From: Bacteroidota bacterium
GTDB taxonomy: Bacteria > Bacteroidota > Bacteroidia > Bacteroidales > Tannerellaceae
Assembly: GCA_023429375.1 (NCBI GenBank)
Contig: JAEYVY010000005.1
Coordinates: 62,001-126,000 of the forward strand
Direction of reading: 5' to 3'
Length of the DNA: 64,000 bases
This document shows positions 37,703-45,895 of this stretch, piece after piece. The notes beneath the pieces are model-generated. The model was not told the origin of the DNA. It saw only the letters and a list, made by a program, of their open reading frames with translations, and ran no database searches. The first letter of the stretch is position 1; each line of letters begins with the position of its first letter. Both the position numbers and the translations under genes were made by a program.

Positions 37703-40021
37703 ATGATAAGACACGCGATTATATCACTTCTTGTAATACTGGTTATCCCTTTCAACCTGAATGCCCAAAAAGTAGGATTGGTTTTAAGCGGAGGGGGTGC
37801 AAAGGGTGCTGCTCATATTGGTGTTATCAAAGCATTGGAGGAAAACAACATTCCTATTGACTACGTCACGGGTACTTCTATCGGATCAATAATTGGTAGC
37901 CTCTATGCCATGGGATATACTCCGGATGAAATGTTGGAACTACTCTTGTCTAAGGAATTTTCGTATTGGCAAACCGGCTTGGTTCAGGATGACTATATCT
38001 ACTATTTCAAAAAGCCTGACCCTACGCCCGATTTTCTACATTTTTCGATCGATTTTACAGATTCGATCCAGGTCAGAACCAATCTTCTTCCGGTCAGTCT
38101 GATCAACCCGATACAAATGAATCAGGCATTCATCTCATTGTATGCCCAAGCTACTGCTAAAGCAGGATGGAACTTTGACAACCTCTTTGTTCCTTTCCGC
38201 TGTGTTGGATCGGATATATACAATAAAAAGCCTGTTATCTTTAAAAATGGAGATTTGGGAGACGCCGTTCGGGCATCTATGACCTTTCCTCTTGTATTTA
38301 AACCCATCTGGAAAGATGGCGTTCCGTTGTTTGACGGAGGTATCTATGATAATTTCCCTGTTCAACCTATGCGGGATGCCTTCCATCCTGACTTCATTTT
38401 CGGATCAGTAGTAGCGGGCACCAATGTCCAACCGTCTCATAACCTATACAATCAGATTGAGACGATGATTATGCAAAAAACGGAATATGATATTCCGGAA
38501 GAAGAAGGTATGATGGTCAAATTTGATTTGTCGACCGTTTCGTTATTGGATTTCCCAAAAGCAAAGGAACTCATGGATATCGGGTATCAGAAAACACTCG
38601 CTATGATCGACTCCATCAAGTCTAAAGTAACACGTGAAGTGCCACTTGAGACATTGAATGAACGCAGAAAACAATATAAGGAAAGCCTGCCTGAACTTAT
38701 TTTCAAGAATATTTATATTACTGGAGTGTCTGATTTGCAAAAAAAATATATCGAAGCTCAATTACATAGGGATATCAACGAAGAATTCACTATGGAAGAA
38801 TTCCGTCGGGCCTATTTCAAGATGCTTACCGCTTCTATCATTAAGGAAATTACCCCTCATGCTGTTTATAATCGCAAAGAGAAAAAATTTGACTTATATC
38901 TGGATATTGTCATCAAAGACGAGGTGAATGTCTCGTTCGGAGGAAACATTTCATCCCATCAGGCCAACCAGCTTTTTGCCGGTATAGGGTATCAGGCCCT
39001 CGATGTGTATGCTACTGATTTGAATGCTAACTTTCAGATGGGTAATTCGTTTAGTGGATGGTTGCTGAATGGACGGATCTATCTGCAGACACGGATTCCT
39101 ATGTATATTAACCTTCAGACGGCTTTTTCATTTAGGCAGTACTCCGAAAGTCAATCCTTATTTTATGAAGATGTTGTGCCTGCATTTATTAAGCAAAAGG
39201 AAATATATGCCAAGTTGAAGCTCGGATTCCCCTTCCTGACTTCCGCAAAAACGGAAGTGGGTGTAACCTATGGACGGGCAACAGACCTTTACTTTCAGGA
39301 CTCTAACATTTCTTTTTCAAACGCATCGGCCGACGAAAGTACATACGACTTGTTCAGTTCTTCCCTGAAGATCGAAGAGAATTCGCTAAATGCAAAGCAA
39401 TATCCAATAGAAGGGAAAAAGCAATTTATCAACGCTCAATATGTTACAGGGATTGAAAAATTCCATCCTGCACCACAGTCCTATCAAGATTCTTACAAGA
39501 AGCAAACGCATAGCTGGCTGATGATCAAAGCGCATGGACAAAAATACCATACATTGAGCGATCGTTTTAATTTAGGAGTAATGGGTGAAGTTGTCATTTC
39601 GAGCAAAAATCTGATGAACAACTATACCTCCAGCATCTTACAGGCACCGGCCTTTACCCCTACTCCACATAGTGTAATTGTATTTAATGAAGCATTCCGT
39701 GCGAATCAATATTTTGCTGCAGGTATTTCTCCGATCTTCAAACTAAGCAAGCTGTTGCATTTCCGTACTGACTTGTACGCTTTTGCTCCACTCAATGAAA
39801 TCAAGAAGGAAGTATCCTTTGTAGAATCAAAGAATATCTACACCCCTTATCACGGTCCGTTCCTAAAATCATTTAATTATATGGGTGAAGCAGCATTTGT
39901 GCTTCAATTACCTTTTGCTTCAATCAGCCTTTATGCAAATGGATATAGTTATCCAAAACATAATTTTAATTTTGGTTTGAATATTGGCTATCTGTTATTT
40001 AACCCAAAGATGCTTGATTAA
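37703..40021 (+). CDS. Patatin-like phospholipase with C-terminal outer-membrane barrel
   Basis: A 772-aa exported protein. Signal peptide to about residue 22 (FNLNAQ). The patatin domain (24-300) has the oxyanion loop GGGAKG (30-35), nucleophile S59 in GTSIGS, and the catalytic Asp in LFDGGIYDNFP. A POTRA-like segment follows (about 325-410, FKNIYITGVSDLQKKYIEAQ), and then a beta-rich region resembling a 16-strand Omp85-type barrel. This order is that of PlpD/RssA-type two-part autotransported lipases. Substrate is presumably a glycerophospholipid. Confidence 0.88.
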   Translation: MIRHAIISLLVILVIPFNLNAQKVGLVLSGGGAKGAAHIGVIKALEENNIPIDYVTGTSIGSIIGSLYAMGYTPDEMLELLLSKEFSYWQTGLVQDDYIYYFKKPDPTPDFLHFSIDFTDSIQVRTNLLPVSLINPIQMNQAFISLYAQATAKAGWNFDNLFVPFRCVGSDIYNKKPVIFKNGDLGDAVRASMTFPLVFKPIWKDGVPLFDGGIYDNFPVQPMRDAFHPDFIFGSVVAGTNVQPSHNLYNQIETMIMQKTEYDIPEEEGMMVKFDLSTVSLLDFPKAKELMDIGYQKTLAMIDSIKSKVTREVPLETLNERRKQYKESLPELIFKNIYITGVSDLQKKYIEAQLHRDINEEFTMEEFRRAYFKMLTASIIKEITPHAVYNRKEKKFDLYLDIVIKDEVNVSFGGNISSHQANQLFAGIGYQALDVYATDLNANFQMGNSFSGWLLNGRIYLQTRIPMYINLQTAFSFRQYSESQSLFYEDVVPAFIKQKEIYAKLKLGFPFLTSAKTEVGVTYGRATDLYFQDSNISFSNASADESTYDLFSSSLKIEENSLNAKQYPIEGKKQFINAQYVTGIEKFHPAPQSYQDSYKKQTHSWLMIKAHGQKYHTLSDRFNLGVMGEVVISSKNLMNNYTSSILQAPAFTPTPHSVIVFNEAFRANQYFAAGISPIFKLSKLLHFRTDLYAFAPLNEIKKEVSFVESKNIYTPYHGPFLKSFNYMGEAAFVLQLPFASISLYANGYSYPKHNFNFGLNIGYLLFNPKMLD

Positions 40022-40044
40022 TCATAAAAAGATAACAAAATCTG

Positions 40045-40075
40045 TTTGGAAAGAACAAAGAAAATACTACCTTTG
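40045..40075 (+). promoter_or_regulatory. Promoter of the tRNA-Arg array
   Basis: TTTG at 40045-40048 and TACCTTTG at 40068-40075 are separated by 19 nt, a complete match to the Bacteroidota -33/-7 consensus, 20 nt before the first tRNA. Confidence 0.85.
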
Positions 40076-40094
40076 CACACGAATTAAGAGTAAT

Positions 40095-40168
40095 GGCCGC
40101 GTAGCTCAACTGAATAGAGTAGCTGACTACGGATCAGCCGGTTACAGGTTTGAATCCTGTCGCGGTCA
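40095..40168 (+). tRNA. tRNA-Arg (anticodon ACG), copy 1
   Basis: A full cloverleaf: acceptor GGCCGCG/CGCGGTC, D stem GCTC/GAGT, anticodon stem GCTGA/TCAGC with loop CTACGGA, T stem ACAGG/CCTGT, discriminator A. CCA is not encoded. The anticodon ACG would be deaminated to ICG to read CGU/CGC/CGA. Confidence 0.96.
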
Positions 40169-40203
40169 CTTCTGCTCTTTGACATGTTTAAACAATTTTG
40201 AAT

Positions 40204-40277
40204 GGCCGCGTAGCTCAACTGAATAGAGTAGCTGACTACGGATCAGCCGGTTACAGGTTTGAATCCTGTCGCGGTCA
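40204..40277 (+). tRNA. tRNA-Arg (anticodon ACG), copy 2
   Basis: Sequence identical to copy 1 over all 74 nt, after a 35-nt spacer. CCA not encoded. Confidence 0.96.
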
Positions 40278-40312
40278 CTCTATTTTACTCGTTGTTTAAA
40301 CTATTTTGTATT

Positions 40313-40386
40313 GGCCGCGTAGCTCAACTGAATAGAGTAGCTGACTACGGATCAGCCGGTTACAGGTTTGAATCCTGTCGCGGTCA
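40313..40386 (+). tRNA. tRNA-Arg (anticodon ACG), copy 3
   Basis: Sequence identical to copies 1 and 2, again after a 35-nt spacer that differs from the first. An intrinsic terminator follows immediately. Confidence 0.96.
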
Positions 40387-40389
40387 CAT

Positions 40390-40427
40390 AAAAAACGTTG
40401 GATTATATATTTTCCAACGTTTTTTTT
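40390..40427 (+). terminator. Terminator of the tRNA-Arg array
   Basis: AAAAACGTTGG and CCAACGTTTTT pair around an AT-rich loop, followed by further T residues. It starts 3 nt after the third tRNA and ends 36 nt before the ThiC-like gene. Confidence 0.9.
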
Positions 40428-40463
40428 ATTACATTAATTGCCATTTAGGATGAGTTATAGTTT

Positions 40464-41999
40464 ATGGCTGGCAAAAAAAATATACGAATAAGTTTTCCTG
40501 CTTCTGAGAAAGAGTATATACCTGGTGAAAAAAACCGAATTCAAGTTGGGGTACGCAGAGTAACCCTCTCCGACACAATATCTACCAACCATGACGGTTC
40601 AATAAATGTAAAGAAAAACAACCCCGTTATTCTTTATGATACAACTGGTCCATTTTCTGATCCCAAAATTGAAATCAATCCACTAATTGGAATTCCCAGA
40701 ATTAAAGAAGAGTGGAACATCAGAAGGAAAGACCAGATAAAAAACAACAACGCCTATGTTGCTAAAAACGGTAAGAATATAACCCAATTATATTACGCCA
40801 AACGCAGGATTATCACTCCTGAAATGGAGTATGTAGCAATCAGGGAAAACCAACAGATAGAAGAACTGGGACTCAAATCGCATATTACACCCGATTTTGT
40901 ACGTAAAGAGATTGCTGCCGGACGTGCAGTTATCCCTTCAAATATTAATCATCCCGAAGCAGAGCCGATGATAATCGGTAAAAACTTTTTAGTTAAGGTC
41001 GCCTCGAAGATGACGTATGGCAGAGAAGTATTTATACCAGAAAATGAGGTTGAGAAAATCATCTGGCGCTGTAAATGGGGAGCTGACCTACTTATAGAAA
41101 ACGAAAATGATGCTCATCTGTCAAACACACGTAACCTAATATTGCGAAATAGCCCCATTCCCTACTGTACAGTTCCGCTTTTTGACGCACTAAAGCAATG
41201 TGAATCTACCGACAAACTGAGTTGGGTGCTATTTCGTGATGTCTTGATTAATCAAGCCGAACAAGGTGTGGATTGTTTTGTCATCCATGCCGGCTTACTT
41301 AAGATGCATTTAAAGGAAACAGATGTTCGCCTGTCCGGAATAGCAGAGCCTGCCGGCATCTTTTTACGCAACTGGATGAAGACGAATAATAAAGAGAATT
41401 TTCTGTACACGCATTTCACAGATATCTGCGAAATCGTTAAACAATACGATATCACATTAATACTTGGAAGCGCTCTGCGCCCGGCATCTATTTATGATGC
41501 TAACGACAAAGCTTTATATTCAGAACTACGCGTACTGGGTGAATTGGCAGCGAAGGCCAAGGAGCATTTCATACAAGTTATCATAGAAGGAGCAGGACAT
41601 ACGCCTTTGAATAAAATCAAAGAAAACATCAAAGAGCAACAATATATCTGCCAGCAGAGCCCTTTCTATACATCATTTCCGGTAAGCACGGATATTGCAC
41701 CCGGTCATGAGCATATTTCATCGGCTATTGGAGCTGCGCAAATTGCTTGGCAAGGTGTATCTCTAATTTCTGATCAATCGGCCAGCACAGACAAGGAAAC
41801 GGTGAAAGACAGAATTATTGCGCATAAAATTGCGGCCCATTCTGCTGATTTAGCAAAAGGACATCCAGGCTCACAAGTAAGGGATAATGCGCTCAGCAAA
41901 GCTCTTTTCGATGGACGATGGAAAGATGTTTGCAATCTGTCGTTAGACCCTGTAAAAGCAGCCAAGTCTTTTGATCCTAACACCCATTCATTTCGATAG
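40464..41999 (+). CDS. ThiC-family protein lacking the C-terminal [4Fe-4S] cysteine motif
   Basis: A 511-aa homolog of phosphomethylpyrimidine synthase ThiC. Family stretches are unmistakable: ITPEMEYVAIREN (117-129), IPSNINHPEAEPMIIGKNFL (157-176), LRNSPIP (227-233), INQAEQGVDCFVIHAG (262-277), ENFLYTHFTDICEI (311-324), FYTSFPVSTDIAPGHEHISS (401-420), and KIAAHSADLAKGHPGSQVRDNALSKA (455-480). However it stops at residue 511, before the region where ThiC carries the CX2CX4C radical-SAM motif, and no such motif exists elsewhere. Other conserved segments are altered: LGDGLRPG is LGSALRPA, EGPGHVP is EGAGHTP, and the CYVTPKEHLGLP loop is replaced by a short SDQSAST. No frameshift is seen. It therefore cannot work as canonical ThiC; function unknown. 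No TPP riboswitch upstream. Confidence 0.88.
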   Translation: MAGKKNIRISFPASEKEYIPGEKNRIQVGVRRVTLSDTISTNHDGSINVKKNNPVILYDTTGPFSDPKIEINPLIGIPRIKEEWNIRRKDQIKNNNAYVAKNGKNITQLYYAKRRIITPEMEYVAIRENQQIEELGLKSHITPDFVRKEIAAGRAVIPSNINHPEAEPMIIGKNFLVKVASKMTYGREVFIPENEVEKIIWRCKWGADLLIENENDAHLSNTRNLILRNSPIPYCTVPLFDALKQCESTDKLSWVLFRDVLINQAEQGVDCFVIHAGLLKMHLKETDVRLSGIAEPAGIFLRNWMKTNNKENFLYTHFTDICEIVKQYDITLILGSALRPASIYDANDKALYSELRVLGELAAKAKEHFIQVIIEGAGHTPLNKIKENIKEQQYICQQSPFYTSFPVSTDIAPGHEHISSAIGAAQIAWQGVSLISDQSASTDKETVKDRIIAHKIAAHSADLAKGHPGSQVRDNALSKALFDGRWKDVCNLSLDPVKAAKSFDPNTHSFR

Positions 42000-42093
42000 A
42001 GACTATAATTCGTATTGGTTTTCAGACTAAACTTTTTAACATTGTTTCCATTTTTCTAAGCTCTTTTTTGTCAGACTCTATAATTATATAGAA

Positions 42094-42122
42094 TTGTTTA
42101 AAGAGTATTTTTTGTACTTTTG
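42094..42122 (+). promoter_or_regulatory. Promoter of the phospholipase A gene
   Basis: TTG at 42094-42096 and TACTTTTG (42115-42122, TAnnTTTG) are 18 nt apart. The ATG chosen for the gene is 25 nt downstream. Confidence 0.6.
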
Positions 42123-42146
42123 TCACTCAATACTAGCTTAAATATT

Positions 42147-43007
42147 ATGATATTGAAACTAAAGCATATTAAAATTGTATTTCTAGCCTATATTTTTATA
42201 GCAATATGCAATAATACTTACGCGCAAAACATTCTTTTAGATTCACCATACGAAACAAATGATGAGAGTCGTATCCGTGCAGAATTAGACAAGGGACCTG
42301 CTTTTACAGCATTCAAGGATAATTCCGGATTGATCGGTACCACTATAGGTTCAAAACCAACCAGTACAAATTCGGATGCTACCTTCCAATTAAGTGTGAT
42401 GCAACGGCTTTCGGATAGTAACATGCTTTGGGATTCGCATTTCTTTTTCCAATTTACCATGACTTGTTTTTTAAATGTCTTTGAGCCTTCATTCCCTCTA
42501 CACGACATCAGTATCAATCCGGGATTCGGATTAAACAAATATTTATTCAAGGATGGTAAATATATTGGCCAAGGATATCTAATGATAGAACATGAGTCAA
42601 ATGGATTTGACAGCATTCAATCTCGAAGCTGGAATAAAGTATCGCTTGCAGCAACTATTCAGATGACAAAGAACTGGGAGTTTCAGGCTAAAGGCTGGAT
42701 TCCAATCGTTGATGGTCGTTATTCACAAGATATATTACGCTATCAAGGTTTATTCTTTGTTGCTTCTACTTTCAGCACTAACGATAAGCGCATCAACCTC
42801 TCTGCCATGCTCACGCCTACCTACCGTAAACGATTAGGCATCAACTCAAAGTATGAGCTAAACCTTCGATTGCTAAACAAACAGCCGGTATATGCGATTC
42901 TACAATATTATAACGGATATGGCGAAAACCTGTTGGATTATCATATCTACAAAAGCAAACTCCGTATCGGTTTTGCATTTAAACCGAAAGACTTCAATCG
43001 CTTTTGA
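42147..43007 (+). CDS. pldA: Outer-membrane phospholipase A (OMPLA)
   Basis: Calcium-dependent outer-membrane lipase that hydrolyses phospholipids misplaced in the outer leaflet. From the ATG at 42147 it has 286 aa with a signal peptide ending near NNTYAQ. The PF02253-type active site is present: H149 and S151 in EHESNGFDS, and N163 in SRSWNKV, with the same spacing as E. coli H142/S144/N156. Alternating beta strands fill the rest and it ends in RF. An in-frame TTG at 42120 would lie inside the -7 promoter box, so I reject it. Confidence 0.93.
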   Translation: MILKLKHIKIVFLAYIFIAICNNTYAQNILLDSPYETNDESRIRAELDKGPAFTAFKDNSGLIGTTIGSKPTSTNSDATFQLSVMQRLSDSNMLWDSHFFFQFTMTCFLNVFEPSFPLHDISINPGFGLNKYLFKDGKYIGQGYLMIEHESNGFDSIQSRSWNKVSLAATIQMTKNWEFQAKGWIPIVDGRYSQDILRYQGLFFVASTFSTNDKRINLSAMLTPTYRKRLGINSKYELNLRLLNKQPVYAILQYYNGYGENLLDYHIYKSKLRIGFAFKPKDFNRF

Positions 43008-43012
43008 TCTGC

Positions 43013-43267
43013 TTAGTCAAGGGAATCAATCTTTCTTGAAGCCGTACGCGAACCAATAAATTGCCCGAGGATAGCAATGGCAATAAACAATGGCACAAGA
43101 AACTGAGGTGAATCAATCCAGATTCTGATCGTGATAAGTATGGGAATAGAAGCATGAACTACCAACCACCATGGTAAGGATAGTTTACGATATCTCGTAC
43201 GCCATCGGCCTAATGGAATATTAATAAGGAAAGCAAGTACAGACACCGCGATAATCTCTACAATCAT
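43013..43267 (-). CDS. Small hydrophobic membrane protein, unknown
   Basis: An 84-aa protein with about three hydrophobic segments (MIVEIIAVSVLAFLINIPLG, WWLVVHASIPILITIRIW, FLVPLFIAIAILGQFIG) separated by a basic loop RWRTRYRKLS. I recognise no named family. It converges on pldA with only 5 nt between the stops and no terminator. Confidence 0.62.
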   Translation of the reverse strand: MIVEIIAVSVLAFLINIPLGRWRTRYRKLSLPWWLVVHASIPILITIRIWIDSPQFLVPLFIAIAILGQFIGSRTASRKIDSLD

Positions 43268-43425
43268 TTAGTATTATTTTGTTCAATATCGACAAATATA
43301 GATATATCCGTTCACACAAACAATTTTTAGAATCAGACGGGCATACTATACAAATCTTATCACTCTGATATTAGGCTGTTTAGCCAGCTAAAAATAATCC
43401 CTACCTGAAATAACACTTTATTGAA

Positions 43426-44403
43426 TCAATCTTTCAATACAGGCTTTCCTCCTATCCATACAACTTCTTGATTCGTAATAAACCAAGTCTTTCCCATATC
43501 ATTATTCCCTTGGTAGAATAAATATGTTCGGCCATCTTCATCCTCAAAAATATGCGGATGACCGGATTCACTGGAATTCCATTCTCCAGGTTTTCCATTA
43601 GCAAGAAATGGTTGATCCCATAATCGTTCCCAGTTAATGCCATCCGAGCTGACAGCAACACCAACCTGTTGGGGTTTATTATTATAAGATCCGGCATAAA
43701 ACATAAATAGTTTGCCGTTTTTTTCGATAATGGATGCACCCTCTACACATTCGCCTTCCCAAGGTAACTCCGGATATAAAATAGACTTATCGGTTGCTTG
43801 TATCCAATCTTCCTTGCTGAAATCAGTAGTTAATAGTGCTTTGGCTACGCCTTGCATCTGTATTTTGTAATCCGGATCACGGGTAGCAAAATAAAGGAAA
43901 TAATTGTCTTTAAATTTATACACCTCAGCATCTATAGCTCGGCCACAGGTCCAATCACCTACGGGTGAGAATATCGGATTTGACGGATTACGTCTAAAAT
44001 GAATTCCATCATCAGAAACCGCATGGCATATAGCATCCTTCTTCCCATTTCCATACGTTTGATAGAAAAGATGCACTTGCCCGTCTCTAACCAATGCTCC
44101 GGGTGCACACAAACCTTTACGCTCATATTCGGCATTCGGATCGGGAGTTATTTCGCCTACTTTCACCCAATTTATCAGGTCTGTACTTTCTGCAATCCCT
44201 ATTATCCAACCGCTGTTTTGACTCCAGTTTTGAGGAGGTAACGAATGATACATCAAATAGCGACCGTTGAACTTAACGACATGTGGATCTTTGGAGAAAG
44301 GTGCACCCACTCTCGTTGTATCACCATACATCATACGAGGAAGTTGTCCGAAACAGAAGCAGCAGACAAGAGAAAACAGAGCAATAAGAAGGGTTTTATT
44401 CAT
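43426..44403 (-). CDS. GH43/GH117-like five-bladed propeller glycosidase
   Basis: A 325-aa secreted protein (signal peptide to about residue 19, CCFCFGQ). The repeated blades show typical furanosidase-superfamily features: FSKDPHVVKFNGRYLMYHS (catalytic-base Asp in KDPHV), GLCAPGALVRDGQVHLFYQ, RAIDAEVYKFKDNYFLYFAT, and WEGECVEGASIIEKNGKLFMFY with a likely acid Glu. It is the last gene of the SusC/D transcription unit and is its only recognisable glycoside hydrolase. I cannot tell the exact family (GH43, GH117 or a related clan) or the sugar released. Confidence 0.8.
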   Translation of the reverse strand: MNKTLLIALFSLVCCFCFGQLPRMMYGDTTRVGAPFSKDPHVVKFNGRYLMYHSLPPQNWSQNSGWIIGIAESTDLINWVKVGEITPDPNAEYERKGLCAPGALVRDGQVHLFYQTYGNGKKDAICHAVSDDGIHFRRNPSNPIFSPVGDWTCGRAIDAEVYKFKDNYFLYFATRDPDYKIQMQGVAKALLTTDFSKEDWIQATDKSILYPELPWEGECVEGASIIEKNGKLFMFYAGSYNNKPQQVGVAVSSDGINWERLWDQPFLANGKPGEWNSSESGHPHIFEDEDGRTYLFYQGNNDMGKTWFITNQEVVWIGGKPVLKD

Positions 44404-44439
44404 ATGCAGTTAGTATTTAAGGACTGCAATAGTATACAA

Positions 44440-45894
44440 TTATTTTGACAACTTCAAGGATTGTGCTTCTCCATATTTACTGAGTTGTACTAATTCATAG
44501 GTGTCGATATTCACTTTCCCTTTGACCAACTCCGGAATATTGAAAGAAAACAACAGGTCGTCATAATAATCGTTCGATTTCTGAGGAAGGAGAAATGGCT
44601 TACCTGTTACTCCTTTTTCATCGACATGAACGATATACGGGCGTGTATACAACCCATCATCTCTACGACTACTAAACACAAACCAATGACTATTGCTGCT
44701 CCACGAATGATAGCTTTCCACATCGTCACTATTGACAGCGTCCAACGATATCAATTCGTTAGTAGCTAAATCTATCATTTGCAAGTCGGCATCCTTATGC
44801 CAAATTGAGAAGTTTCCATAATCAGATACGGTAAACAATACGTATCGTCCGTTTGGAGACACACGAGGGAATCGGGCACTCTTCCCCATTTCCGTAGCAT
44901 TGTATAGTGTATCCGCTTTCTCACCAAAAGTTCGTTTTTCAGGATCGAACGAGAGAGCTAACAAACTATACTTAACCTCCCGAAAAGATTCCGGCATAGG
45001 TTTAGCGGATGCAGAACAGAAGTAAAGTGTTTTTCCATCGGGAGAAAACGCAGGAAACGTTTCCAGATTATCTTCAGACAAAAGCAGGGAATCGGTCACT
45101 ATTTCGTGCTTGTCCATATCATAAACTACTACATCGGAAGCGGAGTCAAATACCTCTACCCTATTGGCATCTACATGATGGAAATCCTGCTTGGTATCAT
45201 TTACCGAAAAAGCAGCATACCTTCCACTCGGATGCCAGAAAGGATAAACTAAAGCAGACATCAATTCTTGTGTTTTAGTATTCAGTTTTTCCATTTTCCC
45301 ATTCTTAATGATGTAGGTAGCTCCGTGAAGTGAACGTTGATGAAACAGCATCATATCCGGATTCTGCATACAAAACGAATGACAGTTCATGCAATTATTA
45401 TTGGTCAACCGATTTGATAATATCTCCTCCTCTTCGAATGATTCAAGATTTCGCTGATATATACCCATTTTCCCCCACATCCTGTATCCAGGTGCTATCT
45501 TCCGATAAACCAGATTTGGATCGATGGAATCTTTAGCCACATGAATATAAAACGGAGTATACTTAGACCAACTCTCATTTTCATATATATAAATGGTACA
45601 AGCAATACGATCACCTACTGATTGGATTACCATTTCATGCCATTTATTCTCAGGAATAACAAAATCCCCGTTATTCGATTTTATCTGAACAGTACAATTT
45701 ATTCCGGTTAGAACGGCTATTGACTTGACTTCATTATTCAGTTTAAAATTTAAAGGAGCTATATTGCAAGGGATTGTTACATCGGTGTAATCGGGAAAGA
45801 TAACCGGTGTGCTTGCTATCTCTTTAGCATCGGGCAATTTGTCCGTACAAGCGAATAGCAACGACAAACAAAGAAATTGGATTATTTTCTTCAT
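44440..45894 (-). CDS. TolB-like beta-propeller lipoprotein with CXXCH motif
   Basis: From the ATG at 45894 this 484-aa protein has a lipobox SLLFAC (Cys16) and a C-terminal half of TolB/WD40-like PD40 repeats (YPFWHPSGRYAAFSVND, FPAFSPDGKTLYFCSA, RFPRVSPNGRYVLFTVSD, YHSWSSNSHWFVFSSRRDD). Before the propeller lies NNNCMNCHSF, a CXXCH sequence (C168, C171, H172) that matches a c-type heme site. An earlier in-frame ATG at 45939 would overlap the upstream gene. Bacteroides relatives are often labelled 'cytochrome c biosynthesis protein', but function is not established. It lies 1 nt downstream of the large membrane protein. Confidence 0.8.
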   Translation of the reverse strand: MKKIIQFLCLSLLFACTDKLPDAKEIASTPVIFPDYTDVTIPCNIAPLNFKLNNEVKSIAVLTGINCTVQIKSNNGDFVIPENKWHEMVIQSVGDRIACTIYIYENESWSKYTPFYIHVAKDSIDPNLVYRKIAPGYRMWGKMGIYQRNLESFEEEEILSNRLTNNNCMNCHSFCMQNPDMMLFHQRSLHGATYIIKNGKMEKLNTKTQELMSALVYPFWHPSGRYAAFSVNDTKQDFHHVDANRVEVFDSASDVVVYDMDKHEIVTDSLLLSEDNLETFPAFSPDGKTLYFCSASAKPMPESFREVKYSLLALSFDPEKRTFGEKADTLYNATEMGKSARFPRVSPNGRYVLFTVSDYGNFSIWHKDADLQMIDLATNELISLDAVNSDDVESYHSWSSNSHWFVFSSRRDDGLYTRPYIVHVDEKGVTGKPFLLPQKSNDYYDDLLFSFNIPELVKGKVNIDTYELVQLSKYGEAQSLKLSK

Positions 45895-45895
45895 A

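Noticed and set aside
40095..40386. tRNA-Arg array as an integration site of a mobile element
   Set aside because: No integrase, no further direct repeat of a tRNA 3' end in the window, and neighbouring genes look like ordinary chromosome.
39984..40453. Open frames of 64-80 codons across the tRNA genes
   Set aside because: They are readings through the identical tRNA-Arg copies (repeated RVAQLNRVADYGSAGYRF) and through the terminator.
40387..40463. TPP riboswitch for the ThiC-like gene
   Set aside because: The gap is too short after the terminator and has no THI-box core sequence.
42000..42146. Possible frameshifted continuation of the ThiC-like gene carrying the lost cysteine motif
   Set aside because: I read the region after the stop in the forward frames and saw no CX2CX4C pattern or other ThiC-tail sequence, only AT-rich intergenic DNA and the pldA promoter.
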